The notes under the pieces are model-generated. The model saw only the letters and a list, made by a program, of their open reading frames with translations. It had not been told where the DNA came from and did not search any database. Below, piece after piece: positions 1-11,706 of a stretch of 64,000 nucleotides of DNA. This DNA is from Knufia peltigerae (lineage: Eukaryota; Ascomycota; Eurotiomycetes; Chaetothyriales; Trichomeriaceae), in contig JAPDRN010000115.1 of assembly GCA_030247855.1 (NCBI GenBank), positions 43,672-107,671 of the forward strand. The letters are read 5' to 3'. The position numbers and the translations under genes are program-made. Positions within the stretch are counted from its first letter, which is position 1; each line of letters opens with the position of its first letter.

Positions 1-1
1 T

Positions 2-673
2 GGGGGTGTCGGAATCCAGGGAGTCCAACTAGCAGCCGCCATGGGCATCCGAGCTATCGTCGTCGACACCGGTGATGAACGAAGGAAGCTGGCCATGGAG
101 ATGGGTGCCGAGCACTTTGTGGATTTCAAAGAGGGAGATCCGGTCAACAAGGTTGTGGACTTGACCGAGGGTGGTGCACACGCTGTCTTCGTCACGGCCG
201 TCCAGTCGTACCCGATTTCTCTCGGCTACCTAGGGGCTCGTGCTGGTGGACAAGTCATGTGGTGTGTGCAATCAACCTCGTTTGAGCTATCCCATGGAAG
301 AGTTACGCTGACGAGAAGAAAATCCAGCATCGGCCTACCTCCGGACGGAAAATACCACGTAGACCTTGACCCGTCGAAATTGATATTCCGAGGGCAATCC
401 ATCAAGGGAACACTAGTGAGCAGTATGGCCGATATTGACGAAACACTCCAGTTTGCTCAACGAGGTAAATACTCTGTTATCCTTCCAGGAACGAGGCTGA
501 TGTCGCACGCAGGCAAGCTGCATCTCCAGCCCAAGGTGGTAGGATTAAGTAAATTCAACGAAGCCGTCCAGAGTCTCAAAAATGGGCAAGTCGCAGGGTA
601 AGTGTGCCACCAGAATTGGAGGAAGCAGCTGACACTGTGCAGTCGCATTGTGGTCGACTTCAACCTGCCGTGA
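2..673 (+). CDS. Zinc-type alcohol dehydrogenase, 3' part (5' end cut by window edge)
   Basis: Medium-chain (MDR) alcohol dehydrogenase, expected to interconvert alcohols and aldehydes with NAD(H) in the cytosol. Only the last ~170 residues are inside the window: the frame is already open at base 2 with the Rossmann motif GGVGIQGVQLA. Exons 2-261, 328-464, 513-597 and 643-673. Splicing restores family blocks: GLPPDGKYHVDLDP after intron 1, RGKLHLQPKVVGLSKF after intron 2, and the C-terminus GRIVVDFNLP after intron 3. Introns are 66, 48 and 45 nt. The structural-zinc and catalytic-zinc N-terminal half lies off the window. It resembles the fungal ADH1-type enzymes closely; the exact substrate cannot be told. 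It converges on the bZIP gene downstream. Confidence 0.9.
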
Positions 674-928
674 CGAATAGCGGAAACATGTTGCAAATCG
701 GTCCTGGATAAGCGAATCGCCAGGAAGGATGTTATGCGAGTCGTGCAGAGAACAGCATGCAATTGGCGAAAGAAGCGGCGTGATTGAATCACACCGTACT
801 CAGTAGCGGGTGCTAGCAGTTCTGTAGATCCGTGGAGATGGGAGTCATGTAGGAAAGCTCGCGTATCCTAAGGAGGGTTGATTCTCAAGAGACTATGACC
901 ACCACCGCTAGACTTAGATACTAGGCCC

Positions 929-2527
929 TCAATAAGAAGCCACAGGTTGAAACATGCTCGAGCTCCTCTGGAAAACGGGGACATCGTACCGCATTTCGGG
1001 ACATCGTTCGAAAAATCCTGGCTTCATCGTCCAGTTCTCGTAATTGTACACATGCTGCAAAAAGACCGGGCTGAACTCGTGTCGATCACGAAAGGGGTCA
1101 TAGACAAATATCTCCTTGTCGGAATATGGCCAGAAGAAGGAGAAGTTTTCGACGTATGCTGCTGAGAAAAGCCCTGACGCCGAGTACTTTTCATGCTCAA
1201 AGACCATACGATCTCGCATGCCGGGCCTGCAAGAAAAAAATGAGCACTGTTTGACAGACATAAAGGACCGGAAGACTACTAATACTTACCAGATCAGAAA
1301 ATCAATGACCACGGGGTGAGCCAATCGTTCTTGCGAAGGTCTGTTGGATCACTAAAGTCAGAAAAATGGCAAACAGCCTGCCTGGGAGGGGCAGCTGAAA
1401 TCTCACCTAGGTCGTAGAAAGCCAGGAACTCGACTGAGGTTCTCTGGCGTAGGATCCTCCCGGTATTGGATCAAGGTCTGGCAGACAAACACCATGGCGA
1501 TCCTTTGAGCTACCGACGTCCACGTGCCAAAGATGCGCTGGTCAACTTCGCGTAAAGCGTACCACACGGGGTGCTCGGCTGCGTGGCCGACGTTCTGCCA
1601 CCCCCACAGCATGGCTTGAAAAGCCACCTGAAAGTCCATTGTCGATGCCGACTTGACCCGTCTCTTGACTGAATCTAAGGCTCCAAAGTAGGCCGAGTTC
1701 CCAAGGTGCCATTTTTCCGTGTCTGGAACGATCCCTCCGGCGATTTCGAGATTGGAAGATGGCGATTTGAACAGCGCAGCTGGCTCGTACGTATTCCAAA
1801 TGCCCATGTCTGTCTGATCGAACACGTCGAGGAGGTCCAAGTCGAAGTGGTCCACTTCCACCTTATCGGCCGTGGTGTCATGGTCAGACATGGTGTCGGC
1901 AGTCGTTACGAGGACGTTGTCTGCGAAGGTTCCCTTTGCTGTCAAAATGTCTTCTCCACAAGTACCGTTCTCAAGGACGCCCTCCTCGGGCGCCGCACAC
2001 GCTGCACCGGGCGGTACAGTCACGGTCACACGGGGAGGCGAGGGCTTTGTCGGCGTCGATATAGTTATAGGATGGTCGAGTTCAAAGGCGTTACCTTGGG
2101 CGAGGGCAGCGCCGGTGGGTTGGACCTCGGGAATGAAAGCCACGGGCTGTTTGGATTCAGAGAATTTTGCGTCCGGGCTGCTGGCCCAAGGGGCGAAGTC
2201 TGGGTCGGTGCCGCCGGCGTCGCCTTCAGGGACAAGAGGGACTTGGTCAACCAAGCTTCGTAATCTATCAAGTGTGTATCGCAGCTGGTGGTTGTTATTT
2301 CGTAAGTTGGCAATGGTGCGCGTGAGTGATGCGGTACAGCTGGGGTCGTCGCCGGACTGTAGGCTGTTCAAAGCCTCTTCGAGCGCAGCAATCCGCTGTT
2401 TGGTCCTCTCGCGGTTGGCTCTTTGGGCAAGCCGATCCTGAATTTTCTTCCTCTCGGTTCTCTGCCGGGGCTTTTTCTTCCCTTCAGCATCATTGTTGTA
2501 GTTGTTCTCCGCCGTAGAATCTGCCAT
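929..2527 (-). CDS. bZIP transcription factor with C-terminal DUF3425
   Basis: Probable nuclear DNA-binding regulator, 489 aa. Exons 2527-1407, 1340-1290 and 1226-929; introns of 66 and 63 nt. The first ATG of the frame (MADSTAE) is taken as the start. Basic region and short zipper lie at about residues 15-75 (QDRLAQRANRER, then IAALEEAL and two further heptad leucines). A long acidic, Pro/Thr-rich middle follows, then a DUF3425-type tail spanning the introns: VPGFLRPR, SQERLAHPVVIDFLIWPGM, YNYENWTMKPGF. Odd point: the Asn that is near-invariant in bZIP basic regions (N-x7-R) is read as Asp (codon at 2435-2437). Members of this fungal group often regulate stress or secondary metabolism, but no target is visible here. 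It diverges from the sugar transporter across 664 nt. Confidence 0.9.
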
Positions 2528-3191
2528 GTGTTTGGTACCCACCGGGCAAGATTAACTTGGCGATCTGTATGAGACGCTTGATACGCAGGCGATGACAGTC
2601 GGTTCTGACTTGTCCACGAAAGAGTCGGGTGTGCGGTGGGTTTGGCGGCGGAGTTGGAGACACAAGCTCTAGGTAGGAGGAGGAGTAGACTGAGTAGACC
2701 GAGGTAAGTGGCTTCCTTGGAGTTGGAGCCCTCAGGAGTCCGTGCTGCTCACACTCGGGGTTGTTTCCGCTGATCCAGATTTGGTACTCGTAGTTTACTG
2801 TAAAGGTGTACTGATATTAGATTACTGTGGTATGATAACGGTCGTTCGCCTCATGCTTGCGACCTGGCAAAGCTTGACAGCACACCCTTGGTACGGACGG
2901 TAAGGCTGGGCTGCCGGTGGGTCATTTGCTCGCGCGGAGTTTCCTGGGGTCTCCGTAAATGTGCCGCCCCTGGACGCTGGAGCCCCAAACGAGTCTAGTC
3001 TGCCGTGTCTGATCAATCCGTGTCTGAGTCGACCATTTCGGGAGTCTCCAGTCAGATTCGATGTGGAGGATGGTGGTGGGAAGCATATCAAGCGCAGCCT
3101 CCCTTGCCATGACTCCGCATTCAACAGACAGAATCTCAGTCCATCGCAGTAGCTGAACACGGTCTTATTGTGTGTGTCCTCTGCTGCAACC
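2528..3191. promoter_or_regulatory. Divergent intergenic region, bZIP gene / sugar transporter
   Basis: 664 nt between two divergently oriented starts (2527 minus, 3192 plus); it must hold both promoters. The open frames inside it have no recognisable family and no splice-consistent continuation. No specific operator could be assigned. Confidence 0.5.
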
Positions 3192-4808
3192 ATGAAGTTG
3201 TTCCAAGGCCTTCAGGGCAGAAGCCTTTACCTGCTTATGAAGCTTGTTTGCGGTACCTCGTTCATGATGTACGGCGTACGTAACATTAGGAGACTCTCTT
3301 TGATGGTGGGAAGCGACTGACGTGTGCATAGTACGATGCTGGGGTCCTGGGCGGCGTCCTCCTTCACAAGCCCTTCATCGAGGCCATTGGGCTAGAAAAC
3401 ACCGGGCAATACACCATTCCCATGATCTCGAGTTCCTACAGCTTGGCGGCTTTTGTCACATCGGTAGTCGTCGGGTTCTTCTCCTTCAGGCTGGGTCGTC
3501 GCGGCACCATCATCTTGGGCAACGTCGCCGCAATCATCGGTTCCATCATCCAGGCCTCGTCATACAGTATCGCTCAACTCATAGTCGGAAGATGCTGCAC
3601 CGGCTTCGCCATCGGTTGCATCTCATCATCCGTTCCAATTTACTTATCAGAGACGGGAGTCGATTCTGGAGATCGTGGTCCTGCCAATGCCCTGAACGCC
3701 ATCATGTTGATATCCGGTGTTCCTCTAGCCTACTGGATCGACTATGGCTTCACCAAGATGGACAACCAGGTCTCTTGGCGAGTGCCTGTTATCTTTCAGA
3801 TCGTTTTTGCCATAATTGGCGGCGGATCAATGCTCTTCCTTCCCGATACCCCCAGATGGTACTATGCTCAGAATCGCATTCCTGAGGGCGATGCCATCCT
3901 CGCTCGTCTCCATGACGTCCCTTCTCCTGATGATCCTCTGGTCCAAAGGACGAGGCAGGAGATCTTGTTGGCCATTGAGTCCGAATTGGAGGCCAGTGCC
4001 AGCCTGCATTGGCAGCAATTTATCACCTCGGGTATCATCGACCACTCACCTCTAAAAATTGCCAGAAGATTGTGTATCTGCTTCTGGCTGCCTTTTATTA
4101 GGGAATGGATGGGCTCAAGTTTGATGGCCTATTACAGTGAGTCTTTGATGATATGCTGGTAAAAACGCTCTGGTGTTGATTTTGTTTGCAGGTTCCATCA
4201 TTTTGTCCAACACCGGGGCCACCCCCACCTTGATATCGGCACTTGCAGGCGTGCAGAACATTATTTTTGCCCTGGGCTGTGTACCTCTCTATTTCACAAT
4301 CGAACGTACTGGTCGCCGGAGCACGCTCCTCCACGGGGCTATCGCAATGACCCTTCTTCTTGTCATCTTCATTGCTTTAGTTGCCGTGCCCCAGACATCA
4401 TCTATTCGGTGGGCGTCCATTGCGATATTATGGCTCTTCCTCTTCATCATGGGCTACGCCTATGAGGGAGCGGTCTGGCTGTATTGTGCCGAAATCTCTC
4501 CGTTGGAATATCGCCATATAGGTGGTGCCGCGACGTCTGCCGGTGAATGGCTGGGTACTTTTCTGACGGTCTTTGTGGGGCCCATTGGCTTCGACAACTG
4601 CGGATGGCATTTCTGGTTCTGGGTGTTGAGCGGAAATCTGGTCGCGGTTGTGTTTGTATTCTTCCTGTGCCCCGAAACTGGTGGAAAGACCCTGGAACAG
4701 GTCGATGGTTTGTTCACGACTGGTGGAATTATGGCTGGCTTGTCAAAGGCCCCTGATGGAGAAGAAGACTGGGTCGAGACATCCAAGAACGAACCGAAGG
4801 CCGAATAA
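3192..4808 (+). CDS. MFS sugar transporter (SP family)
   Basis: Predicted plasma-membrane proton-coupled sugar uptake carrier, 501 aa, about 12 membrane segments. Exons 3192-3275, 3332-4136 and 4192-4808; introns of 56 and 55 nt. The first intron splits MMYG|YDAGVLGG, the usual first-helix motif of the family. Other signatures: FRLGRRG in loop 2-3, LPDTPRWYY after helix 6 (PESPRW-like), ERTGRRS in loop 8-9, and CPETGGKTLEQVDGLF after helix 12. It belongs with fungal lactose-permease or hexose-transporter-like SP carriers; the sugar is not predictable from sequence alone. Length is typical. The gene converges on the cupin gene. Confidence 0.93.
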
Positions 4809-5217
4809 ACCACGGGGATCAATTGATGGAGAAGTTCAACATGTGTACTGGGACTTTCTGTGTTGGTGGGAGGAGATAACAGTGTAGCCAGAAGTGATTG
4901 TGCTCTAGCCTTTGAAACATTTCTGCCTTTTACTCCTTGACTTGAGAGGTACGCATAGTAGAGAGTGAGGAATGAAAGTTCGTTAACCTTAAAAAAGGGA
5001 TTTCCGCAGTAGGCACAAAGTGAGTAGAAGTGGCATGAATACGAAACAAGACGAGAAGGGAGTCGCAAGCGACACAAGTCATTCCAACAGCAAATGAATC
5101 TGATACTGTCAAATATGCTGTAGAAGTCCTGTGACGGAAACAAAGCCTCCCCTTCAGCGTCTGGATCCAGCCCTCTATCGCACCTCGCTTCGGTCACAGT
5201 CACCATCAGGACCATCA
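4809..5217. other. Convergent intergenic region
   Basis: Holds the 3' ends of the sugar transporter and the cupin gene. I see no gene, repeat or RNA in it. Confidence 0.6.
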
Positions 5218-5925
5218 TCATCCGACCTTCTTCTTGCCGATCTTTCCTCCATCTTCCCTGCCCGTTAAGCCTGGCTCCTTACCAACGTACTCACTATATC
5301 TCCCCCTCAGACCAAGTAAATACCCAAGTGCCACGCTTCCTCCCAGGACGAGATGCGTGGCCGCCCAACTGACCATCCCAGGCCTGCCATCATTTCCCAC
5401 CAGTAGGGGCCAATTATCACAAGCCCAGAAGATGCAGTTTAATTGAACGTTGATGATCCACCGCTCGATCCAATTGCGTGCCATTCGAGGCACAGGCACA
5501 GGCACCTCGTACAGAGACTCCGGTTCGTCCTCCGTCAGGAATGAATTCAACATGCGGAAAAACGCCTCCTTCTGACCGTCTTCTGGCACCGTCCATTCTC
5601 GCACGACCAGGTCATCCTCGTCATCCTCATCATCCTGCCAGACTCGATGCCATTCATGAACGGTGTACCTCGGTACCTCAATCACTCCACCTTCCTTTCC
5701 GGCCGACACTCGTATATCATTCCCGAGTCTCACAAATGCTCGCCCCTGAAGGATCTGGAGGAATTCGGTGTGTGTCTCGTGCCAATGTGCCTCTGAGCTC
5801 CATCGAGAACCCACGGGGATGGTGATGGTGACACTTCCTGGCCGAGAAAGGTCATATGTCACTGCATTGTCTCCCTTCCGCTGAAATGTGCGAGTCCGAG
5901 TTGTGGTTTGCCTCTTGATTGTCAT
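5218..5925 (-). CDS. Cupin-domain protein with C-terminal hydrophobic tail
   Basis: 235 aa, no intron. A single cupin_2-type barrel covers about residues 30-110: metal-ligand motif 1 reads HWH (47-49) with Glu54, and motif 2 is VPRYTVHEW with His90. This suggests a mononuclear metal site, but the reaction (oxygenase, decarboxylase, isomerase or binding) cannot be named. After an acidic DDEDDEDD stretch, the C-terminal third holds hydrophobic segments around residues 160-215 (CIFWACDNWPLLV; LVLGGSVALGYLLGL), then a basic GKKKVG end, so it may be membrane-attached. The ATG at 5925 is chosen because it lies just upstream of conserved sequence; in-frame ATGs further upstream (to 6072) would add a poorly conserved-looking leader. 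Confidence 0.8.
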   Translation of the reverse strand: MTIKRQTTTRTRTFQRKGDNAVTYDLSRPGSVTITIPVGSRWSSEAHWHETHTEFLQILQGRAFVRLGNDIRVSAGKEGGVIEVPRYTVHEWHRVWQDDEDDEDDLVVREWTVPEDGQKEAFFRMLNSFLTEDEPESLYEVPVPVPRMARNWIERWIINVQLNCIFWACDNWPLLVGNDGRPGMVSWAATHLVLGGSVALGYLLGLRGRYSEYVGKEPGLTGREDGGKIGKKKVG

Positions 5926-6897
5926 GCCGCTTCTTGTGAGGGTCGGTTGCAATACGTACAAGTCGATGCTAGAGCTATCCTGAACGTGATACACATGATA
6001 TATCGAATCATCAAATAGGTGTATATAAAACAATACCCGGCGGAGCATTCCGCGATGGATGACATGAGCCATGACCAAGCCACTTCGGTCTGTGGCTGTG
6101 CGATTCTCATCGAGGCCTGAGGCGTTTCACAGTTCTGAGGACAAGCCTGATTCATTGTCTTCCCCTTTTCTTGTGTCTCAAGAGCCTTCGGGGATCGAGA
6201 ACAAGTGCAGTCAGGACTCAATCGGCAAAGCCAAAGCCGACGAATCCCTGATCATCCATAACTCGCACGAAGATGCAATTTTCAATTCCAGTCACGTACC
6301 TAGAAGTTTGTGAGAATCTCGCCGGTTCCACTGACCATTACACTTCGGGCTGCGTTTAAATAGTGACTCCTCAACCCCTTCCGTCCCAAGCAGATCAAGA
6401 TCAAACCTCCTCGGATCATAAGCCATCATACTTGTCATTGAGTCACACATTCCTAGAACACCTCGACGGCATGCCGATCACAGAAAAGGTCGTTGGACAA
6501 GGCGGGGATGGTATCGTCGTTGAGCAGGGACAGGAGCTAGATGGGGAAGGAAATAGTTCTCTGAATCATATCATTCAATCTTTGGGGGTTTTGGTGTCTA
6601 TTTACCTCGACTCCTCGAGGAAACCCAATTATCCTTCTTGGGTTAACGACCGCACGGGCAATTGTGATAGCAATACAACCCCAGCTCGCCTTTGCACACC
6701 TCCCTCACTACTCTGTTTGAGAGGCGTCGTCGTTCTTTGCAGGACCGTCACAGCTTCCTCTTCTCGTTTTCTCGTTTTCACATTGTCCACGCATCTCTCC
6801 TCGTGTATCACGCACCCATCGTACTCTCGGTATTCGTGGTTGGGACTCATTCACTTTGGGGGTCAGATGTTATGGATACAGATTGCCCCAGCTCAGC
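5926..6897. other. Intergenic: cupin promoter and HET-C 3' flank
   Basis: 972 nt between the start of the cupin gene and the stop of het-C. It should hold the cupin promoter and the het-C 3' UTR. Frames crossing it are antisense shadows of het-C or lack any recognisable motif. No RNA gene seen. Confidence 0.5.
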
Positions 6898-9800
6898 TCA
6901 GTATCTCGAGCCGTAGCCACCACCATATCCATGTCCACCCTGACCCTCATTTTCCCTATTTCGTCGTTGACGATAGCCTTCGCCTTCGTATTCATCACCA
7001 CCGCCACCGCCGTACCCGCGATTCTCAGACTCGTACAGTCGACTACCACCACCATATCCTGATTCTGCCTGTCGACCGAAACCGCCTGGCATGTCGCTTG
7101 AACCGTAGTTGTCTTCGCGTCTGCTACCACCGCCGCCATAGCCTCCCGACTCGCCATACTCGCCGGTCTGACGGCCATAGCCACTCGAGCCGCCGTACGA
7201 CTGCTCTTGACGTCGGCCTCCATACTCTCCAGAGCCATAGGATGGCTCTTCAGCGCGACCGCCGCCAAAGCCACCTGGCATACCGTATTCTTCACGTCGA
7301 TCACCGTAGCTAGTCTCTTCCTGTCGACCATAACCGCTGGAGGAGTACTCGGACTGGCGTTCTTGGCGGCCATAACCGGTGTTCGAACCATACTCATTTT
7401 CAGTTCGTCGATTGTTGTATTCGTTGTCGCCGTGTCGTCGAGTGCGGCCATGCTCATTGTCATCATCACGTCGTCCGTATTCTTGACGTCGCTCCTGCTG
7501 GCCGTACGTGTCTCTCCCGGTACTGCCGCCATACCCGCTACTTGAGAATCGCTCTTCGTGATCATTATCATCGTCATGATGATGTTTGCCGTGGCTGTGT
7601 TTCCGCTCATGATGGCCACCATGTGATGGACGTTCGCTATAATTGTCGTATCGCCTGCTAAATGTCAGTGCGGGATTTTCATACTCTGAACGAATTCTCA
7701 CACACCTAGTTTCCTCGCGATGACCCCCGCTACTTGTATGTTCCTCGTGGCGAACCTCCGTTTGATAGTGACCTCCTCCGGTTTGACGTTGCTCAAAACG
7801 ACTGTACTCCTCGCGCTGGCCGTGAGGCTCCGTAGTGTGCGAGTATTGAGCCTGTCCATATCGGTCTCCAGACTGCGAATGGCCAGCTTGGGTCGTGGTT
7901 TGAGTGTAAGAACCGTCTCGTCCATACGATTCGCTCTGGTATGTCTGTTCATCCTTGTTGAGACCTCCACCAAGGATGTCGCCTCCGATATTGCTGGCAA
8001 GTCCACCAACCAGCGAGCCAAGCACTCCACCGCCCACTGCTTCGCCAGCCATCTTTCCAAAGCTATCTGCATCGTTATTCGAAGGACGACTGTTGTATGA
8101 GTCGTTTCCTCCCATTGCAGAACCCAATGCACCTAGCGCACCACCTGCAAGCCCGGACGATTGCTGGTGGGAGTTCAGATTGGCCATGCCCAGAGGACGA
8201 TTGCTACCGTGGCCATGGTCTTGCACACCTTCTTTGTGGTTTCTGCCAGACTGGACACCTTGTCGGCTGAGCTTATCTCGAAAGCCGTCCTTCTCGCGCT
8301 CGTCCTTGCTCTGCCACCATTCTTGGACAACTCGAAACATCAAGCGGCGACCATCACCTGCTCCATCTTGACCGTAATCTCGAAGAGCAGGGTGGTGGAG
8401 GATACCATTGATGATGCGGTCCAGAATTCGCTCAACGTCCACACGGTCATCGTCCCAGGCTGCGATGATCTGGGGAACAACCCATTGGATGGTCTGTCTG
8501 GCGACCTTTCCAGCAGGCTCATTGAGAATGTTGGAGAAGTGATCCTTGGACAGCATTGAGTGGGTGGGATCACTGGAGTGATCGTCATTGAAGACGATAT
8601 GCTGTTTGTCCACGCTAGATTGAATGATCTCGTTTGAGCCAGTGTTGAGCTCGTTCTTGACCTGGTTAATGATTGGGACAACATATGGTGCAAGGAGACT
8701 GAAGACAAATTTGTTGATCTCGTCCTGAATATTTTCGATCAAGTCTGGCAGGATGGGGATCTTTTCAATCGTTTCGGTGATAGATTGCATGATCTCGTCG
8801 TGCCATTCGATGATTGGATAGATTTGCTTTTGAACATCAGCAAGATATCGTGTCCACTCTTCCGGTTGCCTTGGAGAGATGCGAGTGTTCTGCATCTGAT
8901 GGTTGACCGAGTTCTGCTTGAGCTCGTTCGCTTTGCCAGCTTCGTCTTTGCCTCCAAAAATGCCCGAGGGGACTTTGTTCAGGAGATCTTGAAGGATACT
9001 ACTATCGTTGCTCATGCCCTGATATTGTTGCATGGTCCCTTCCAGCTCTTGAATTTCGCTTTGAGTTGTCTTGTCATCGAATTCACCACAAACCGAATGC
9101 AGAAAGTCGACCCCTCCAAATGTTCCCGTGACGACTGGGAAGACCGGATGTCTTGCCTCCCGGAGTTGTATCTGCGTTCGGCGTCCGACGTGAGGAAAGA
9201 CATCACGTTCTCCGAGTTCAATCAAGGCAAGCTCGACATAGTTCGAGTGAGCAGCATAATCTTCGAGACAGTGACTACCGGTACCCAAAAGGCGAAGCGC
9301 TTCGTAGAGATCCTTCTTGTTCTTGGTTCGAGCATACTGGCGGCCGAGCTCAATAGATCGACCAAAGAGATGTCTGACCAGGCCTGCAGAAGTGTCGATG
9401 CCCATTCCTTCCGAAGCAATGTAGTTCTTCAGACCTGTCTGGGGATTGATAGCCAATTCACGACGCTCGTCAACCGGACCTCGCAGGCGGCGGTCATATT
9501 GTCTCGCATCTTCGTTGTCTGCGTAATCTTTGGGGTTGCTATGGTGGTCAATATCCAACGAATGTCTGGTATGTAAGACGACTTACTCAATGTGTTCCTC
9601 AGGTCTGTAACATCCGAGTCTCTGTGTAGTCACTTCGAATTCGCCTGAACCATAGCCAAATGACATGAAGCCCAAAATCCAGAGCAAGATACGAATCGCT
9701 TCCGCACTGACATATTTGACAGTGCCAACATCAACCGCTTGACTGTAGTCTCGGAGCCAGTTGCCGAAGTAGACCTGTAGATGTCAGTTCAGTTCAGAAC

Positions 9801-10042
9801 AACAAGCCAAAGATCGAGTCACTTACTCTCTTGACATCGAGTTTCCCGAACTTCTTACCTCCCATGGCACGCGCAGCAACGATGGTCAGCAGAGTGTCTT
9901 CGAGATCACCATGACGCCAGTTCTGTCCTTCGATCTTGGACGTTGAACCAATGTTGCCTGCACCAAACGCGTGAGCAGGTCTTGCCAGCAAGACAAAACC
10001 GATGGCACACAGCAAGATGATGTGGGAAGATGACAATGCCAT
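6898..10042 (-). CDS. het-C: HET-C family protein (heterokaryon incompatibility protein C homologue)
   Basis: 998 aa. Exons 10042-9827, 9774-9587, 9538-7706 and 7657-6898; introns of 52, 48 and 48 nt. An N-terminal signal peptide ends near LLARPAHA-F. The Het-C domain follows (EGQNWRHGDLEDTLL, YFGNWLRDYSQAVDVG, LGTGSHCLEDYAAHSNY, roughly residues 30-600). The C-terminal ~300 residues are low-complexity Gly/Tyr/Arg/Ser (GYGGG, SGYGRQ repeats), the glycine-rich tail known for this family. In Neurospora, alleles of het-c control vegetative incompatibility at the plasma membrane with a partner; in many ascomycetes the gene is conserved without a proven incompatibility role. The last intron is 48 nt (multiple of 3, no stop), so retention would keep frame and add 16 residues. 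The start is the ATG directly before the signal peptide. Confidence 0.92.
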
Positions 10043-10699
10043 GTTGATGCACTGGCTGATTGCAGCCCCTGACACCGGTTGGCGGAACTGATCTGTTTTC
10101 TGACCAGGGGTGTGGTATGAGGAGAGGTCGTCTCCTGGATTTTGAAATAACGAACTATGCTAGCAAGGACGAAGAAAGGATTGCGTGAGGTGGTGGGATA
10201 GAGAATCGAGAGCAAAGACAATGATCAAAATATTTTTCAGAGTACGGTGTACGTGAGGCAGAAGTGAAGTTGATGTCATACCAAACGACGTGGCCTTTGG
10301 TGTGGATGATGGTCAGAAGCCCGCCACAAACAGTACGAGTACTGTAGAGGGAGCCCCTGCTTCGATACGCTGATGCCCCTCCAACGCATCCAGTATTGTG
10401 AATTAGCCCCTCCACCATTTCGCAGTAAGACAGTCTTGGTATCCTTGGCATGTTTCACAAACAGCTTGTGCCTATCACGAAAGGCCGTCGATGCGTCAGG
10501 AACGTTGCAGCAACTCTGACGCCGTCTTCAGGTCACTCATCCTGGCGCATATGCAAAGTGGGAAGGGGATGCAATTGAAGCAAGACAGTCTATATCAAGT
10601 CTTGGCATTCGGGCGAGGCTGAACGTTCGTTGGAGTTTTTCCACATACTCGTATGCTATACCCAATGTTCTACATGCCTCAGCCCAACATGTCACAAGC
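10043..10699. promoter_or_regulatory. Upstream region of het-C
   Basis: 657 nt between the TDG-type glycosylase stop and the het-C start, both on the minus strand. It should carry the het-C promoter and leader. No supported gene. Confidence 0.45.
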
Positions 10700-11706
10700 T
10701 CAGGGCTTTTCTCTCATCATAGTCATCCAGTCACCCAAGGGTTTCCATATAGCAAGCTTCTCAGCTGGCCTGAGGGTCGCCGCAAGCCCGCTGGTAGACG
10801 TGGCCACAAACGTCTTTGCTCCAGACCAAACCACTTTCCCATCATGCTCTACTTCTCTACCAAGCTGCATTTCCTCGTCTTGCCATCCCCAATGAAAGTC
10901 TGGGTCATGGAATTTCTTTTTCCCCTTTTTCGCCATCCAGATCGCTTCCCAGATGCCTTTGCCTACGATAACGACAGCTTCTGGCTTGAACTTTGAAATC
11001 TTTTGATCGAGGATGAAAGCGCCTTCTTCCAACTCTTGTTTGCTTAGACCATCTCCGCTCCTCGTGGGCCGCTCGCATATATTCGTGTTGCCAATCTGAT
11101 ACAGATCCATCAGGTCTCGAGTGTCAGCCGGAATATGCTTCCTAGGGGTTATTCCGCTGTTATGGAGCAGATGCCAGAATCGATTGGAAGGATGTGCATA
11201 GGCGTGTCCTGTGGCGGCGGTCATCAACCCCGGATTGAGGCCTATGCAAACCAACGTCAACCCAGGCCGCAGGCTGTCCACCAGGCGGTTGGCTGGGCTA
11301 TAAGGGTCCTTTGCAGAACGCTGTTTCGTTGTACTCCTCCTCTTTTTTTGTCTCGACGTAGTGCTATCTCGGTTCACAACCGACGAATCAAAACACAAAG
11401 CATCTCCCCGGTCAATGATGCCGTCCGCAAACGATTCTGTTGGCCGAGATCGTTTCTTTCGTGGACTGCCCGCGGGACTGGAAGTGTTGCCGGGCGAGGA
11501 TCTGTTCAGGAATCGATTCGATCGCCGTGGGCTGTGAGTTTCTACCGTGGGAGAATACTGAAATTGTTGCATTCGAGCCTTGAAGGCTGCTTCCTGGGGT
11601 CAGTGGCAGTCTCGCACAAATAAGGGTGAGTCTTACATTTATCTGGCTCTGGTGAGCTCGAATATCGCCTGCTCTGAGCATCATCTTCGTTTTGAACCGA
11701 GGGCAT
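10700..11706 (-). CDS. G/T(U) mismatch-specific DNA glycosylase (TDG/MUG type)
   Basis: 318 aa nuclear base-excision-repair enzyme that should remove uracil or thymine mispaired with guanine. Exons 11706-11637 and 11586-10700. The 50-nt intron was placed by requiring frame continuity (PEPDK|SFKARMQQ) and rejecting a closer AG that would shift the frame. The N-terminal ~110 residues are basic and disordered (PRKKRSRP, RQKKRRS), probably nuclear targeting and DNA binding. The catalytic UDG-superfamily domain starts at about 125: motif 1 GLNPG (139-143) with the Asn that activates water, HPSNRFW (155-161), and the second motif TSTSGLAA near 286-293. Closest functional relatives are mammalian TDG and fission yeast Thp1. 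Confidence 0.92.

Noticed and set aside
6363..7313. Long plus-strand open frame of 316 codons
   Set aside because: It is antisense to the glycine-rich tail of het-C; its His/Arg/Ser-rich translation is a complement of that biased sequence.
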